In this document: in pieces, positions 8,474 to 17,788 of the stretch
How the letters are laid out: each line of letters begins with the position of its first letter
Numbering within the stretch: position 1 is the stretch's first letter
NCBI GenBank assembly: GCA_019358945.1
Contig: JAHHIE010000022.1
Span: forward strand, 1 to 64,000
Length of the DNA stretch: 64,000 nucleotides
Source of the DNA: Stenomitos rutilans HA7619-LM2
Lineage (GTDB): Bacteria; Cyanobacteriota; Cyanobacteriia; Leptolyngbyales; Leptolyngbyaceae
Reading direction: 5' to 3'
Notes under the pieces: model-generated
Seen by the model: only the letters and a program-made list of their open reading frames with translations
Told to the model about the DNA's origin: nothing
Databases searched by the model: none
Translations under genes and position numbers: made by a program

Positions 8474-9838
8474 ATGAGATCTGTCTTAGTGAATGGTCGG
8501 CTCTCGATCAAACGCTTTGGGCTACTGGCTATAGCCTCATTGCTGATCGTTTTAACGGTGACAAGCCTGCTGCAACTAGCAACTCCTGCCCAAGCTCAAA
8601 CAGCGCCAACGACTCCAGCACAAACAGTGCCAGCACAAGTAGCACCTGCACCATCAGCTCAACCGAACAAAGCCACTGATGCAGTCTTGGACTGGAATGC
8701 TACTGCGCTGAGTGTCTTACCCGCCCCACCCGCTCCGCAACAATATCGCGGTTTGGCGATCGTGCATGCAGCCATTTTTGATGCAGTGAATGCAATCGAT
8801 CGCCGCTATGCCACTTATGCAGTTGAGGTTAAAGCACCTGCGGGAGCATCGGCTGAGGCGGCCGCCGCAACAGCAGGACATGACGTGCTTGTGCGCCTTT
8901 ACCCGTCTCAACAAACAGCGTTTGATGCGGCGTTGACAACTTCACTAGCAAAAATTGCGGCAGGGCAAGCAAAAGAGGATGGCATTAAGGTTGGTCAGGA
9001 AGTGGCCGAACAATTAGTTGCCCTTCGTAGCAAGGATGGAGCCGATCAGAAAGGAACGTACAAGGCAGAATCGCGTCCTGGCATCTGGCAACCCACACTG
9101 CCTGCTTTTGCTCCTGCCTTGCTGCCCCAATGGGGTACGGTGAAACCGTTTGCGATTCAACGTGCGGATCAGTTTAAAATTGCTGCACCATTGCCATTAA
9201 ATAGCAATGCGTATGCCAAAGAATTGAATGAGGTCAAACGCTTAGGCGGACGAAACAGCACTGCCCGCACACCTGACCAAACAGCCGCAGCCATCTGGTC
9301 ACCAGCCCCCCCTGCTGTCATCTGGAATGCAGCGGCGCGTGCGGCGGCGATCGCCAAAGGTAATACGCTGATCGAGAATGCTCGCCTGTTTGCGCTCCTC
9401 AACATTGCAGGCGTTGATGCTTACATTGCAGGCTATGACGTGAAGTACAAGTACAAGCTCTGGCGACCTGTAACTGCGATTCGCAATGCAGATACCATTG
9501 GGAATCCTAACATTACTCCTGATCCTACATGGGAACCACTTATTGTTTCGCCAGCCCACCCCGATTACATCTCTGGGCACTGTGTGACCGCAGGTGCAGC
9601 CGAACGCATTCTTCAAAACTTCTTTGGCAATGACGCTGTTAACGTCAGCATTATCTTTCCAGCCAATGTAGGCGTAACACGCAGCTTTAGCACCTTTTCA
9701 CAGATTGCTAAAGAACTGGGAGAGGCCCACATTTGGGGTGGTGTACATACCCGCACGGCGGATTCGCAAGGCGATGTGTTGGGCAAGCAAGTAGGCGATT
9801 ATGTCTTCAACCATGCCCTGCTTCCCTTAAAAGGCTAG
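8474..9838 (+). CDS. Secreted vanadium haloperoxidase / PAP2-like protein with an altered active-site residue
   Basis: About 454 residues. The signal peptide (basic residues, long hydrophobic run, ATPAQAQ) is followed by a Pro/Ala/Thr-rich linker and an all-helical domain of the vanadium-dependent haloperoxidase / acid phosphatase superfamily. Motif 1 is K324-x6-R331-P and motif 2 is S367-G368-H369. Motif 3 should read R-x5-H but here is H419-x5-H425, so the second vanadate/phosphate-binding arginine is replaced by histidine. The protein should be exported and could be a haloperoxidase, a phosphatase or a non-catalytic relative. I prefer the ATG at 8474 because AGGAG is 7 bases from it and only 1 base from the ATG at 8468. 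It stands alone. Confidence 0.82.
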   Translation: MRSVLVNGRLSIKRFGLLAIASLLIVLTVTSLLQLATPAQAQTAPTTPAQTVPAQVAPAPSAQPNKATDAVLDWNATALSVLPAPPAPQQYRGLAIVHAAIFDAVNAIDRRYATYAVEVKAPAGASAEAAAATAGHDVLVRLYPSQQTAFDAALTTSLAKIAAGQAKEDGIKVGQEVAEQLVALRSKDGADQKGTYKAESRPGIWQPTLPAFAPALLPQWGTVKPFAIQRADQFKIAAPLPLNSNAYAKELNEVKRLGGRNSTARTPDQTAAAIWSPAPPAVIWNAAARAAAIAKGNTLIENARLFALLNIAGVDAYIAGYDVKYKYKLWRPVTAIRNADTIGNPNITPDPTWEPLIVSPAHPDYISGHCVTAGAAERILQNFFGNDAVNVSIIFPANVGVTRSFSTFSQIAKELGEAHIWGGVHTRTADSQGDVLGKQVGDYVFNHALLPLKG

Positions 9839-9991
9839 CGAGTCGTCGAAAAGTCCATACCAAAAGGTAGCCATTGCTGGCGGTATGTGCTGTTAGCAAC
9901 GGCTCGTACATGATTAGCGATACAGCCATTCAAGGTATGGTTACATTCACCGGATCCTATATTCCATACCCTGAACCCGCAGTCATCCTGG

Positions 9992-10303
9992 CTATAGCTT
10001 GTAGCGCGACCCGTTGTTGAACTGACGGGTTAACTCTAGCGATGTCAACGGGCGCAACGTCTTCACCTGTTGATCGGCGATCGCGTCTTCTTCGTCACAT
10101 TGCCGCTTAAGTTGGCGAACCGTCTCTTGTCCTGCGCCAAACAGCAAACCAATGACACCCCCAATGATGAGATAGTCTTGCTTCAAGTTTCGATAGAGGT
10201 CACTTGAGTAAGGGCAGGGGGCCAGATTTAGCATGACCAAACCCAATCCAACCCCAACGGCTGACGTTACAACACCCGAAAAAACAATGCGTCTCGTGTT
10301 CAT
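9992..10303 (-). CDS. Small two-helix membrane protein
   Basis: 103 residues with two predicted membrane helices (about 8-28 and 45-60, LIIGGVIGLLFGAG) and a charged cytoplasmic tail. A good GAGGAG site lies 8 bases before the ATG. I do not recognise a named family. The gene stands alone; 9839-9991 shows nothing else. Confidence 0.65.
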   Translation of the reverse strand: MNTRRIVFSGVVTSAVGVGLGLVMLNLAPCPYSSDLYRNLKQDYLIIGGVIGLLFGAGQETVRQLKRQCDEEDAIADQQVKTLRPLTSLELTRQFNNGSRYKL

Positions 10304-10621
10304 TTGGGTTCTCCTCGCAAGACTAATCTCGCGACGTGTGTATGGCGTACTGAAAGTTTTCCCAGACAGAGTGGCGTTCTACCAATCGATCGAATGCACG
10401 CTCTTGCTTCAGTGAATGCTAGCTTTTGCTTTGATTATGGCAAGCTTTTGCGAAATACTATAGCAGATGAAAAAACCTGTAATATTTCGTTTGAGACTGC
10501 AATCGCCATTGCAATCAAAGCGCCCTTCTATCCTCCAGGTTTGGTGGAAGTGAGTCTCTTCAGCTTCTCAAAAGCTCGGAAATCGGGGTCTCTTCACGCG
10601 GCAGTCTGTTCCAGCACAAAA
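10304..10621. other. Stretch without a supported gene
   Basis: A 121-codon frame (10304-10669) runs into the terminator palindrome, lacks a ribosome-binding site and has no domain-like sequence, so I do not call it. The left part should hold the promoter of the small membrane protein gene. Confidence 0.4.
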
Positions 10622-10650
10622 GCAGAAAAAAAGACCGCGATCGCGGTCTT
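10622..10650 (-). terminator. Intrinsic terminator of the RND operon, built on a HIP1 octamer
   Basis: A 20-bp perfect palindrome at 10631-10650 has GCGATCGC at its centre. Read on the minus strand it is followed directly by seven T. It lies 43 bases after the stop codon of the RND pump gene, so it ends that operon. Confidence 0.85.
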
Positions 10651-10692
10651 CAAGCCATTCATCTTATAGAGCCTTTGCAACGGATTTTTTGG

Positions 10693-13600
10693 TTAACTGA
10701 GTGGTTCACCCTGAATCCTTCGAGTGGCTTCTGGCTGCGGTGCTTCACTCATGCCATCATGGGATGCTTCAGGTTCGGCATGAGGAGGCGATCCATCGGG
10801 CGGCTTGTTTCTGTTTGGCCGTGATCTGTCGAGGAATTGAGTTTCCAGAGTTTTAATTACCACATAAAGGACTGGTACGAATAGAAGGCTGAGAAACGTC
10901 GCGACGAGCAGACCACCAAAGACCGCCGTGCCCAACGAGTGACGAGAGTTTGCCCCTGCCCCAGTTGCCGTGACGAGTGGAAAGAAGCCAACGAGTGCCG
11001 CAAAGGCTGTCATCAAAATGGGACGGAGCCGTTCTTCTGCTGCTGTTAAGGCCGCCTGAACGATCGACTGACCCTCCTCACGCGCCTGGTTAGCAAATTC
11101 CACAATCAGAATGGCGTTTTTACTGGCAAGACCGATCAGCATGACGAGCGCAATGTTGCAGTAAACATCATTCGACAGGGTTGGATCAATAAATCGCCGT
11201 AGGGCAACAGCACCCAGCGCACCCAAAATGGCTAATGGTACCGTGAGCAAAATAATCATGGGATCGATGTAGCTCTCATACTGAGCGGCTAGCACCAGAA
11301 ACACCATGATGATGCCAAACAAGAAGATCAACGGCCCCAGACTTCCAGCCGCAATTTCTTGCCGGGTCAAATCTGCCCACTCAAACTTGATCCCCGGTAC
11401 GGCTAGTTTTTTGAACGCATTGCTAATGGTCTCGATCGCTTGACCGCTACTGTACCCTGATGACTGCGTGCCTTGCAGCAAGATGGAACGATAGCCATTG
11501 AAGTGAGAAATGACGGCTGGCCCTGTAAATGGCTTAATCGTCACTAACTGATCCAGTGACACCATATTGCTGGTGCCCGTCGTGCTGCTCGATCGCACAT
11601 AGATTTGTTTGAGATCTTCTGGCTTACTGCGGTACTGCGCGTCTAACTGCACATAGACCTGGTAAAAGCGCGGGCCTAAAACAAACTGGTTCACATACGT
11701 TGAACCAATGCTGGTACTCAGTGCAGTCAACGCGTCATCGAAATTCACGTTCAGGGCATTCAGTTGATCTCGATTGATGTCAATTTCGTACTGTGGGGTA
11801 TTGGCACTGAATTGGGTAAACGCTCCTGGGGGCTGAAAGATGCCGCTCTGATTGGCTTCTTTCAGAATATCTTGAGCATTGGCAGCAAATTCCTGGAACG
11901 ACAGGCGACCATTCGTGGTATCCTGCACCTGCATGTTAAAGCCACCCAACGGACTAAATCCTGGAATGGCGGGAGGACTAGACCCAACGGCTGTTGCACC
12001 CGTAATTTTGCCAGCGAGTTCGCCATTCAACTTTTTAAGAATGGCTGCAACCGTTTGGTTGGCCTTGGGACGATCGTGCCAGGGCTTGAAATGGGCAAAA
12101 AAGATCCCCTGATTCGCCGCATTACCGTTAAACCCAGCACCGCTAATTTCGGCTGTAGACTCAATCTCTGGCACACTCACCACCGATTGATGCACCTGAT
12201 CCAAAATATCGCGTGTGTATTGTAGTGAAGCAATGTTCGGCCCCTGCACAAACCCCAGCACAGATCCCTGATCTTCGGCTGGGACGAAACCCGCTGGCAC
12301 CACGCTGAACATGAAAACGGTGCCGACCAGCCCCAGGGCAAAAATGCCGATCACTAAGTAACGCAGCCGAATTAAATACTCCGTTGTGCGGATGTAGCGA
12401 TCACGCACCCAGCTAAAGCCCCGATTGAATTTGTTAAAAAACCAGCCTAAAGGGCCACTGGCCTCCTGCGGTGGTCGCAGCAAGATGGCCGCAATACTGG
12501 GGCTAAAGCTCAAGGCATTAAAGGTGGAAACGGCGATCGAAAACGCAATAATCAACGCGAACTGCCGATACAGCAAACCCGTCGCACCAGGGAAAAAGGC
12601 AACGGGCACAAAAACCGCCATCAGCACCAGCGAGGTCGAAAGAATGGCTCCCGTGAGTTCATTCATCGCCTCGTAGCTGGCTTGCCGGGCCGTCATGCCC
12701 TCGTTTTGCATCTTCGCGGCGACGGCTTCCACCACCAGAATGGCATCATCTACCACCAATCCGGTTGCCAGCACCAGCCCAAACATCGTCAAACTGTTGA
12801 TGGAAAAGCCAAACACTTTGGCAAAGATCATCGCGCCGATTAACGACACGGGAATGGCGATCGTCGGAATGATCGTAGCCCGCCAGTCTTGCAAGAAGAC
12901 GAAAATCACCAGAATCACCAGCACAATTGCCTCTGCCAGCGTAATGATGACTTCCTTATTCGACTCTTCAATAAAGCTCACCGTATCGTAGACCAACTCT
13001 GTTTCGATGCCCGGTGGAAAGCTTTGCTTCAGCTCTTCCATCTTGGCGGCCACTTGTTTTGCCACATCCAGCGCATTACTGCCGGGTAGCTGATACACCC
13101 CTAGCGCCACGCCAGGTTTGCCGTTGATTTTCGCAGAACTGCTGTAAGACTGTGCGCCTAATTCAACGCGTCCCACATCTTTCAGCTTTGTCTGGGTACC
13201 ATCACTGCCCACTTTGATGACAATATTCTCGGCATCGGCAACGCTCTTAAACTGCCCCTGTAGCTTGAGTGGAATTTGGAACTGTTGCCCCTTGGGCGCA
13301 GGTTCAGACCCGATCGATCCACCACCCACTACCACATTCTGGGCTTGGATCGCACTCACTACATCGTTAACAGCAATTTTGCGGCTAGCCAGCGCATTGG
13401 GGTCAAGCCAGAACCGCATGGCATATTGAAGCTGCCCAAACACGTTTGTTTGACCAACGCCTGGAATCCGCGCCACTTCATCTGTGACGTAAAGGTCAAC
13501 GTAATTACTAATGAAGGTCGCATCATATTCATCATTCGGCGAAAAGAAGCCATAAACCACCAGAATACTGGGAGAGGCAGTTTTCACCACAATGCCCTGC

Positions 13601-13980
13601 TGCTGAACCGATGAAGGTAACAACGGTGTTGCCTGCTGCAAGTTATTCTGCACGTTTACCTGGTCTTCATTGGGCTTGGTATTCACCCCAAAAAAGGCCG
13701 CAATATTGCTGGAGCCTGCCACACTGGTCGAGGAAAAATACTGCATGTCGCGGGTGCCGTTCAGCTTCCGCTCAATGGGAGTGGTCACGGTCGTCTCGAT
13801 CGTTTCTGGATCAGCACCAACGTAGCTGGCCGTAACCTGCACCTGAATGGGCGCAATTTGGGGCACATATTCAATCGGCAAGAGCGGCAAACTCACCGCT
13901 CCGAGCAACAAAATGACGATCGTGCAGACCGTTGTCAGCACCGGACGTTTAATAAACGTATCCGCAATGGATAAAATCAC
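10693..13980 (-). CDS. RND-family (HAE1/AcrB-type) efflux pump inner-membrane subunit
   Basis: 1095 residues, about 40 longer than AcrB because of a polar C-terminal tail. It has the N-terminal start of the family (IADTFIKRPVLTTVCTIVI), two large periplasmic loops and 12 expected membrane helices. The proton-relay residues are present: D411 and D412 in helix 4 (GLVVDDAILVVEA) and a lysine in helix 10 (GLASKNAILIVEFA). It should export amphiphilic drugs, bile-like compounds or dyes by proton antiport as a homotrimer. The GTG start is supported by AAGAGG upstream. It is the second gene of an operon with the adaptor at 14024-15289 (43-base gap). No TolC gene is in the window, so the outer-membrane channel must come from elsewhere. 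Confidence 0.95.
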   Translation of the reverse strand: MILSIADTFIKRPVLTTVCTIVILLLGAVSLPLLPIEYVPQIAPIQVQVTASYVGADPETIETTVTTPIERKLNGTRDMQYFSSTSVAGSSNIAAFFGVNTKPNEDQVNVQNNLQQATPLLPSSVQQQGIVVKTASPSILVVYGFFSPNDEYDATFISNYVDLYVTDEVARIPGVGQTNVFGQLQYAMRFWLDPNALASRKIAVNDVVSAIQAQNVVVGGGSIGSEPAPKGQQFQIPLKLQGQFKSVADAENIVIKVGSDGTQTKLKDVGRVELGAQSYSSSAKINGKPGVALGVYQLPGSNALDVAKQVAAKMEELKQSFPPGIETELVYDTVSFIEESNKEVIITLAEAIVLVILVIFVFLQDWRATIIPTIAIPVSLIGAMIFAKVFGFSINSLTMFGLVLATGLVVDDAILVVEAVAAKMQNEGMTARQASYEAMNELTGAILSTSLVLMAVFVPVAFFPGATGLLYRQFALIIAFSIAVSTFNALSFSPSIAAILLRPPQEASGPLGWFFNKFNRGFSWVRDRYIRTTEYLIRLRYLVIGIFALGLVGTVFMFSVVPAGFVPAEDQGSVLGFVQGPNIASLQYTRDILDQVHQSVVSVPEIESTAEISGAGFNGNAANQGIFFAHFKPWHDRPKANQTVAAILKKLNGELAGKITGATAVGSSPPAIPGFSPLGGFNMQVQDTTNGRLSFQEFAANAQDILKEANQSGIFQPPGAFTQFSANTPQYEIDINRDQLNALNVNFDDALTALSTSIGSTYVNQFVLGPRFYQVYVQLDAQYRSKPEDLKQIYVRSSSTTGTSNMVSLDQLVTIKPFTGPAVISHFNGYRSILLQGTQSSGYSSGQAIETISNAFKKLAVPGIKFEWADLTRQEIAAGSLGPLIFLFGIIMVFLVLAAQYESYIDPMIILLTVPLAILGALGAVALRRFIDPTLSNDVYCNIALVMLIGLASKNAILIVEFANQAREEGQSIVQAALTAAEERLRPILMTAFAALVGFFPLVTATGAGANSRHSLGTAVFGGLLVATFLSLLFVPVLYVVIKTLETQFLDRSRPNRNKPPDGSPPHAEPEASHDGMSEAPQPEATRRIQGEPLS

Positions 13981-14023
13981 AGTGGCTGCCTCTTAACAAC
14001 TGAAATCAACAAACTAGACTCAA

Positions 14024-15289
14024 CTAACTGGCGGCATTGGTGGGTGAGGCACCGGAAGCACCACCTGCTTGAGGCGTAATCGGTGCACCATCACGCAATT
14101 TAGCCACGCCAGACACAATGACCCGATCGCCTGGTTTTAGCCCTTTCAACACCTGATAGGATTGCCCCTGAATATTCCCCAACGTGACGGGCAGTTGGTG
14201 CGCGATCGTCTGACTCTTCCCCTTGTCATCCGTTTTGTCTTCGGCCACAAACACAAAATTTTGCCCCCCGATCGGCGTTACGGCTGTCGCAGGCACCATG
14301 ACCCCTGGCTTGGTTGCCCAGATCACCCTCGCCCTGACATATTGCGCATCCCGTAGTTTCTTACCATCGTTTGGAAACCGCGCGCGCGTGAGAATGGACT
14401 GATCTGCCGCATTGGCCTGTGAAGCGACAAAATATAGCTTTCCTGTACCCAATCGCTCGCCACTGCTGGGGTCAAGCAACTCAACCGTTAGCCCTGTGCG
14501 CACCTGCCCGGCCTTGCTCAGCGGCACCGGAATTTGCAGATCAAACGAGTTGTTTTGGTTGATGGTGGTGAGAGTTTGCCCTGCCGTGACGTAGTCCCCT
14601 GGCTTGAGTGTAATATTGCCGACTGAGCCTGAGATGGGTGCCACCACCCGTTTGTAGTTCAAGCTCACCTGAGCGGTATCCAAATCAGACTGTGATTTAC
14701 TGACGGTTGCATCGGCCTGGTCAACGGCAGCCTGTTGCGCACTTGCCTCATCCTGATTTTGCCTTACCGTCGCCAGAGCCGTTTTTTCAGTCGTGGCATA
14801 TTGATCGGCAGTTGCTGCGCCGACCGCACCCTCTCTGTAGAGCTGCTGATAGCGGCGATTATTGACCCTTGCCAGTTCATATTGCGCTTGAGCCGAAGCT
14901 AGAGCCGACTTTGATGCCTGAAGTTGCTTTGCTGCCGTATTTCGAGCCGCAAGATTAACCCCGATCGTAGACTGGGCACTCCTAACCTGCGAAAGCGTAT
15001 CGTCTGGATTGAGAATGAAAATGGGGTCACCTTGATCAACCCTTGCGCCAGGTTGCACCAAGATTTGTCCAATGCGTCCCTGAATTTGCGGCACAAGCTG
15101 CACCGTATTTTCTGCCTGTAGCGTGCCAATATACTCAATGCTGTCCTGTAGGGTGCCATTCTGCAAGGTTTGCACCTGCACTTGAGAGGGCGGCGGGCCA
15201 CTCGCTTTAGCAGCACTGTCGTTTTTACTACAAGACGCTGTACTTAGAGACAGCAAGAGTAATGCACCAAGGAATGGGTATCGTTGCAC
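14024..15289 (-). CDS. RND efflux periplasmic adaptor (membrane fusion) lipoprotein
   Basis: About 421 residues. The hydrophobic N-terminus ends in LSTASC, a lipobox-like site, so the protein is probably a lipoprotein of the inner membrane facing the periplasm. It has the expected hairpin order: lipoyl half (GRIGQILVQPGARVDQGDPIF), a long alpha-hairpin rich in Ala/Gln, second lipoyl half (VAPISGSVGNITLKPGDYV), beta-barrel and membrane-proximal domain. It bridges the RND pump to an outer-membrane channel. The start is the GTG at 15289, set 5 bases after a perfect GGAGG; the upstream in-frame TTG at 15301 overlaps that site. It is the first gene of the operon with the RND pump. Confidence 0.93.
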   Translation of the reverse strand: MQRYPFLGALLLLSLSTASCSKNDSAAKASGPPPSQVQVQTLQNGTLQDSIEYIGTLQAENTVQLVPQIQGRIGQILVQPGARVDQGDPIFILNPDDTLSQVRSAQSTIGVNLAARNTAAKQLQASKSALASAQAQYELARVNNRRYQQLYREGAVGAATADQYATTEKTALATVRQNQDEASAQQAAVDQADATVSKSQSDLDTAQVSLNYKRVVAPISGSVGNITLKPGDYVTAGQTLTTINQNNSFDLQIPVPLSKAGQVRTGLTVELLDPSSGERLGTGKLYFVASQANAADQSILTRARFPNDGKKLRDAQYVRARVIWATKPGVMVPATAVTPIGGQNFVFVAEDKTDDKGKSQTIAHQLPVTLGNIQGQSYQVLKGLKPGDRVIVSGVAKLRDGAPITPQAGGASGASPTNAAS

Positions 15290-15396
15290 GCTAACCTCCA
15301 AATATGAAAAAGCTCACGAGCCGTTGGTCGAGACACATGGCTAAAGGGCGATGAAATGTCGCAAGGGCGATCGCATACTAAACGATAGAAACCAAT

Positions 15397-15545
15397 AGGA
15401 CTTACGCAAAAGCGGTCATCTTTCGCCCCTTAGCCCCCAATTCATAGCCCTTGGGCATACCCTTCGGGAAGCAAGCTACAAGAAAGGGAGAACCGAGCCA
15501 ATTAGCCCCCCAGAATTAGGGGTTTGGAGGCAAATGCGTAAGTCG
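15397..15545. repeat. AGGACTTACG-terminated palindromic element, copy 3
   Basis: Begins AGGACTTACGCAAA and ends AAATGCGTAAGTC, an inverted pair, with G- and C-run palindromes inside (TTAGCCCCC, AATTAGGGG). Same family as 7949-8059. It lies upstream of the adaptor gene, whose promoter should be between 15290 and 15396. Confidence 0.75.
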
Positions 15546-15901
15546 TAATCAATTGAAACGTAGCGTTATAGCCATAGAGACTTGCTTAACTTCAACGGTG
15601 TCGAACAAGTTAAGCCTGTGAAAGCTTGAGTTGTGATCCCCTCGTCTATACATCAATATCACTGCTATCCAGCCAAGCTGAATCAGTCAGAAAAAGACAT
15701 ATGGCGATTGTTGTGCATTGGCTGAAAAATTGCCTCATCCGATAGGGTAGCAATTGTGCTGACTATATTTGTTAACGACAAACGTTTGCTATCTACTTTG
15801 AGACGGATTTTAGAAAGAGGTTCTCTAGAAACCAGGCTCCTACTTCCTACTGGTATCCAATTCAAGCAAGCTCCAGCTTCCTTCTCGGTGGGTCACACCG
15901 C
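15546..15901. other. Stretch without a supported gene
   Basis: A 60-codon minus-strand frame (15683-15865) has no ribosome-binding site and no recognisable sequence; it may be chance or a very old remnant. Nothing else is visible. Confidence 0.4.
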
Positions 15902-16471
15902 TTAACCTGACTCAGCTCTGTCTAAACGCAACGAGTTGATCGCGTCCGCAAAAACCACGATCGCGGTACGAATGACGATCGCGAGTTCTGGATCAGCTAC
16001 GATCCGGTCTGCATTAAGGTTTCGACCCAAAAGCGGCACATCAATCGAGGCGTCAGGAACGATTTGCCCCGACATTACAGTCAAAATCTCGACTAAAGAC
16101 GCTTGGGCATGGGTCGCGCGAGGTGAAGCGTTAAAAAGAGCGATCGGTTTACCGACAAACTCTTCTCCACTTACCAGCCAATCCAGTGCATTCTTCAATA
16201 CCCCCGGTACACCATGCGCATATTCAGGGCTGCAAAGCAGCAGTCCATCGCATCCACGCAGTTGCTGTCGCAAACGGGTTACAGCTAGCGGTTCATCCGG
16301 CTCAAGATCAGGATTAAAGTGGGGCAACGCACCAAGCTCGCCATACAGGCGAATTTTCACATCATCAGGTGCTAAGACGATCGCAGCTTGCAGCAGGGCC
16401 GTGTTAGATGATTGCGCCCGCAAACTTCCTGAAATAGCCAGAATTTGTATGAGTTGAGCGTCAGGCTGCAT
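15902..16471 (-). CDS. NADPH-dependent FMN reductase family protein
   Basis: About 189 residues with a flavodoxin-like fold. The FMN phosphate-binding loop near the start reads SGSLRAQSSNTAL, and the second flavin loop reads SPEYAHGVPGVLKNALDW, both diagnostic of the NADPH-dependent FMN reductase (quinone/chromate/azo reductase-like) family. It probably reduces FMN or a quinone-like electrophile with NAD(P)H in the cytoplasm. The start at the ATG at 16471 places the first beta strand (LIQILAISGSL) at residue 7; a GTG at 16537 would add 22 odd residues with no ribosome-binding site. The gene is divergent from the aldo/keto reductase, so a shared redox or electrophile response is possible but not shown. 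Confidence 0.88.
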   Translation of the reverse strand: MQPDAQLIQILAISGSLRAQSSNTALLQAAIVLAPDDVKIRLYGELGALPHFNPDLEPDEPLAVTRLRQQLRGCDGLLLCSPEYAHGVPGVLKNALDWLVSGEEFVGKPIALFNASPRATHAQASLVEILTVMSGQIVPDASIDVPLLGRNLNADRIVADPELAIVIRTAIVVFADAINSLRLDRAESG

Positions 16472-16584
16472 GTGGGTTAGCCCATGAAGAGAAGCTACAT
16501 CCAACGGATAAAAGCAAGCTGTAACGCTCGTTTGCACCAGTAGATGATCGATATGACTTTTATGATAGAGGGTTCCTTGTTAAC

Positions 16585-16685
16585 AGGAATGGGGAGCGGA
16601 GAGGCAGGGGAAGCAGGAAAGCAGGGGGACAAGCAAAGCTCAAAACTTCCTTTTCTGCCCTCTGCCTTCTGCTCTCTGCTTTGAG
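16585..16685. repeat. Short G-rich/C-rich tandem repeat tract
   Basis: Imperfect repeats of GCAGGGG/GGAAGCAGG on the left and TTCTGCCCTCTGCCTTCTGC on the right, which are nearly complementary to each other. They lie between two divergent genes and resemble cyanobacterial short tandemly repeated (STRR-type) sequences. Confidence 0.6.
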
Positions 16686-16772
16686 TCATGAAAACAAAGT
16701 TTGACTGACAGATATTGTTTTTTGTAATTTGATTCGCTATAGTCGTTTCATTACAACAGCGGAGAAAACAAT

Positions 16773-17771
16773 ATGCTGTCACGTCAAATTGGTACAGATG
16801 GTGCGACGGTAGGGGCGATCGGGTTGGGTTGTATGGGCATGTCAGACTTTTATGGGCCTGCCGATCGAGAAGAAAGCATCGCTACGATTCATGCGGCACT
16901 CGACGCGGGTATCACGTTGCTCGATACGGGCGACTTTTACGGCATGGGGCACAATGAGCTACTTCTGCACGAAGCCCTTGCTGGAAGACGACGGGACGAT
17001 GTGTTTATTGGAGTCAAGTTTGGAGCGCTACGATCGCCCGATGGCAGCTTCATTGGTTTTGATGGTCGTCCAGCCGCCGTCAAAACCTTTCTGGCCTACA
17101 CCCTGAAACGCCTGGGAACCGATTATATTGACCTCTATCAGCCCGCTCGACTTGACCCAACCGTGCCCATTGAAGACACCATTGGGGCGATCGGCGAAAT
17201 GGTGCAAGCTGGCTATGTCCGGCACATTGGGTTATCAGAAGTGGGTGCAGAGGTGATTCGGCGGGCGCATGCTGTACATCCCATCTCCTGGCTGCAAATT
17301 GAGTATTCGCTGCTGAGCCGGGGCATTGAAGCTGAGATTTTACCCACGGTGCGTGAGTTAGGCATTGCCGTCACAGCCTACGGGGTGCTGTCACGAGGAT
17401 TGTTGAGCGGTCATTGGTCAAAAGAACGATCGGGCACTGCGCAAGACTTTCGGGGGCATCTACCCCGCTTTTCGGGCGACAATCTCGATCGCAATTTGTC
17501 CCTGGTGGAGGCGCTGCGAGAAATTGCCCAGGCTCAGAATGCTACGGTCGCGCAGGTAGCAATCGCCTGGGTGCTGTCACGCGGTAATGACATCATTCCC
17601 TTGATTGGTGCGCGGCGGCGCGATCGGTTAGAGGAAGCTTTGGGCGCACTGAATCTACAATTGAGTGAGGATGATCTGGCTCAAATTGAGGCGGCCATTC
17701 CGCCAGATGCTGTGGCAGGCGATCGCTATGATCCGGGTCAAATGGCACTGCTCAATAGCGAGAACGTGTAA
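16773..17771 (+). CDS. Aldo/keto reductase
   Basis: 332 residues, (beta/alpha)8 barrel of the AKR superfamily. The first strand reads [12 protein letters not shown]. The catalytic Asp and Tyr lie in [14 protein letters not shown], the Lys in [12 protein letters not shown], and the fourth position in [10 protein letters not shown], where the AKR13-like branch has Pro-Ala-Arg instead of the usual His. The NADPH-binding end reads [25 protein letters not shown]. It reduces aldehydes, ketones or related carbonyls with NADPH in the cytoplasm; the substrate is unknown. A GGAG lies 9 bases before the ATG. The TetR gene follows after 17 bases, so the two are probably co-transcribed and the regulator may control this reductase. 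Confidence 0.92.
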   Translation: MLSRQIGTDGATVGAIGLGCMGMSDFYGPADREESIATIHAALDAGITLLDTGDFYGMGHNELLLHEALAGRRRDDVFIGVKFGALRSPDGSFIGFDGRPAAVKTFLAYTLKRLGTDYIDLYQPARLDPTVPIEDTIGAIGEMVQAGYVRHIGLSEVGAEVIRRAHAVHPISWLQIEYSLLSRGIEAEILPTVRELGIAVTAYGVLSRGLLSGHWSKERSGTAQDFRGHLPRFSGDNLDRNLSLVEALREIAQAQNATVAQVAIAWVLSRGNDIIPLIGARRRDRLEEALGALNLQLSEDDLAQIEAAIPPDAVAGDRYDPGQMALLNSENV

Positions 17772-17788
17772 TCGAGGGAAAACAACCG

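Noticed and set aside
11764-12225. 153-codon plus-strand frame inside the RND gene
   Set aside because: Antisense shadow of a clearly conserved pump gene; no ribosome-binding site.
15683-15865. 60-codon minus-strand frame
   Set aside because: No ribosome-binding site, no family resemblance, and surrounded by repeat elements.
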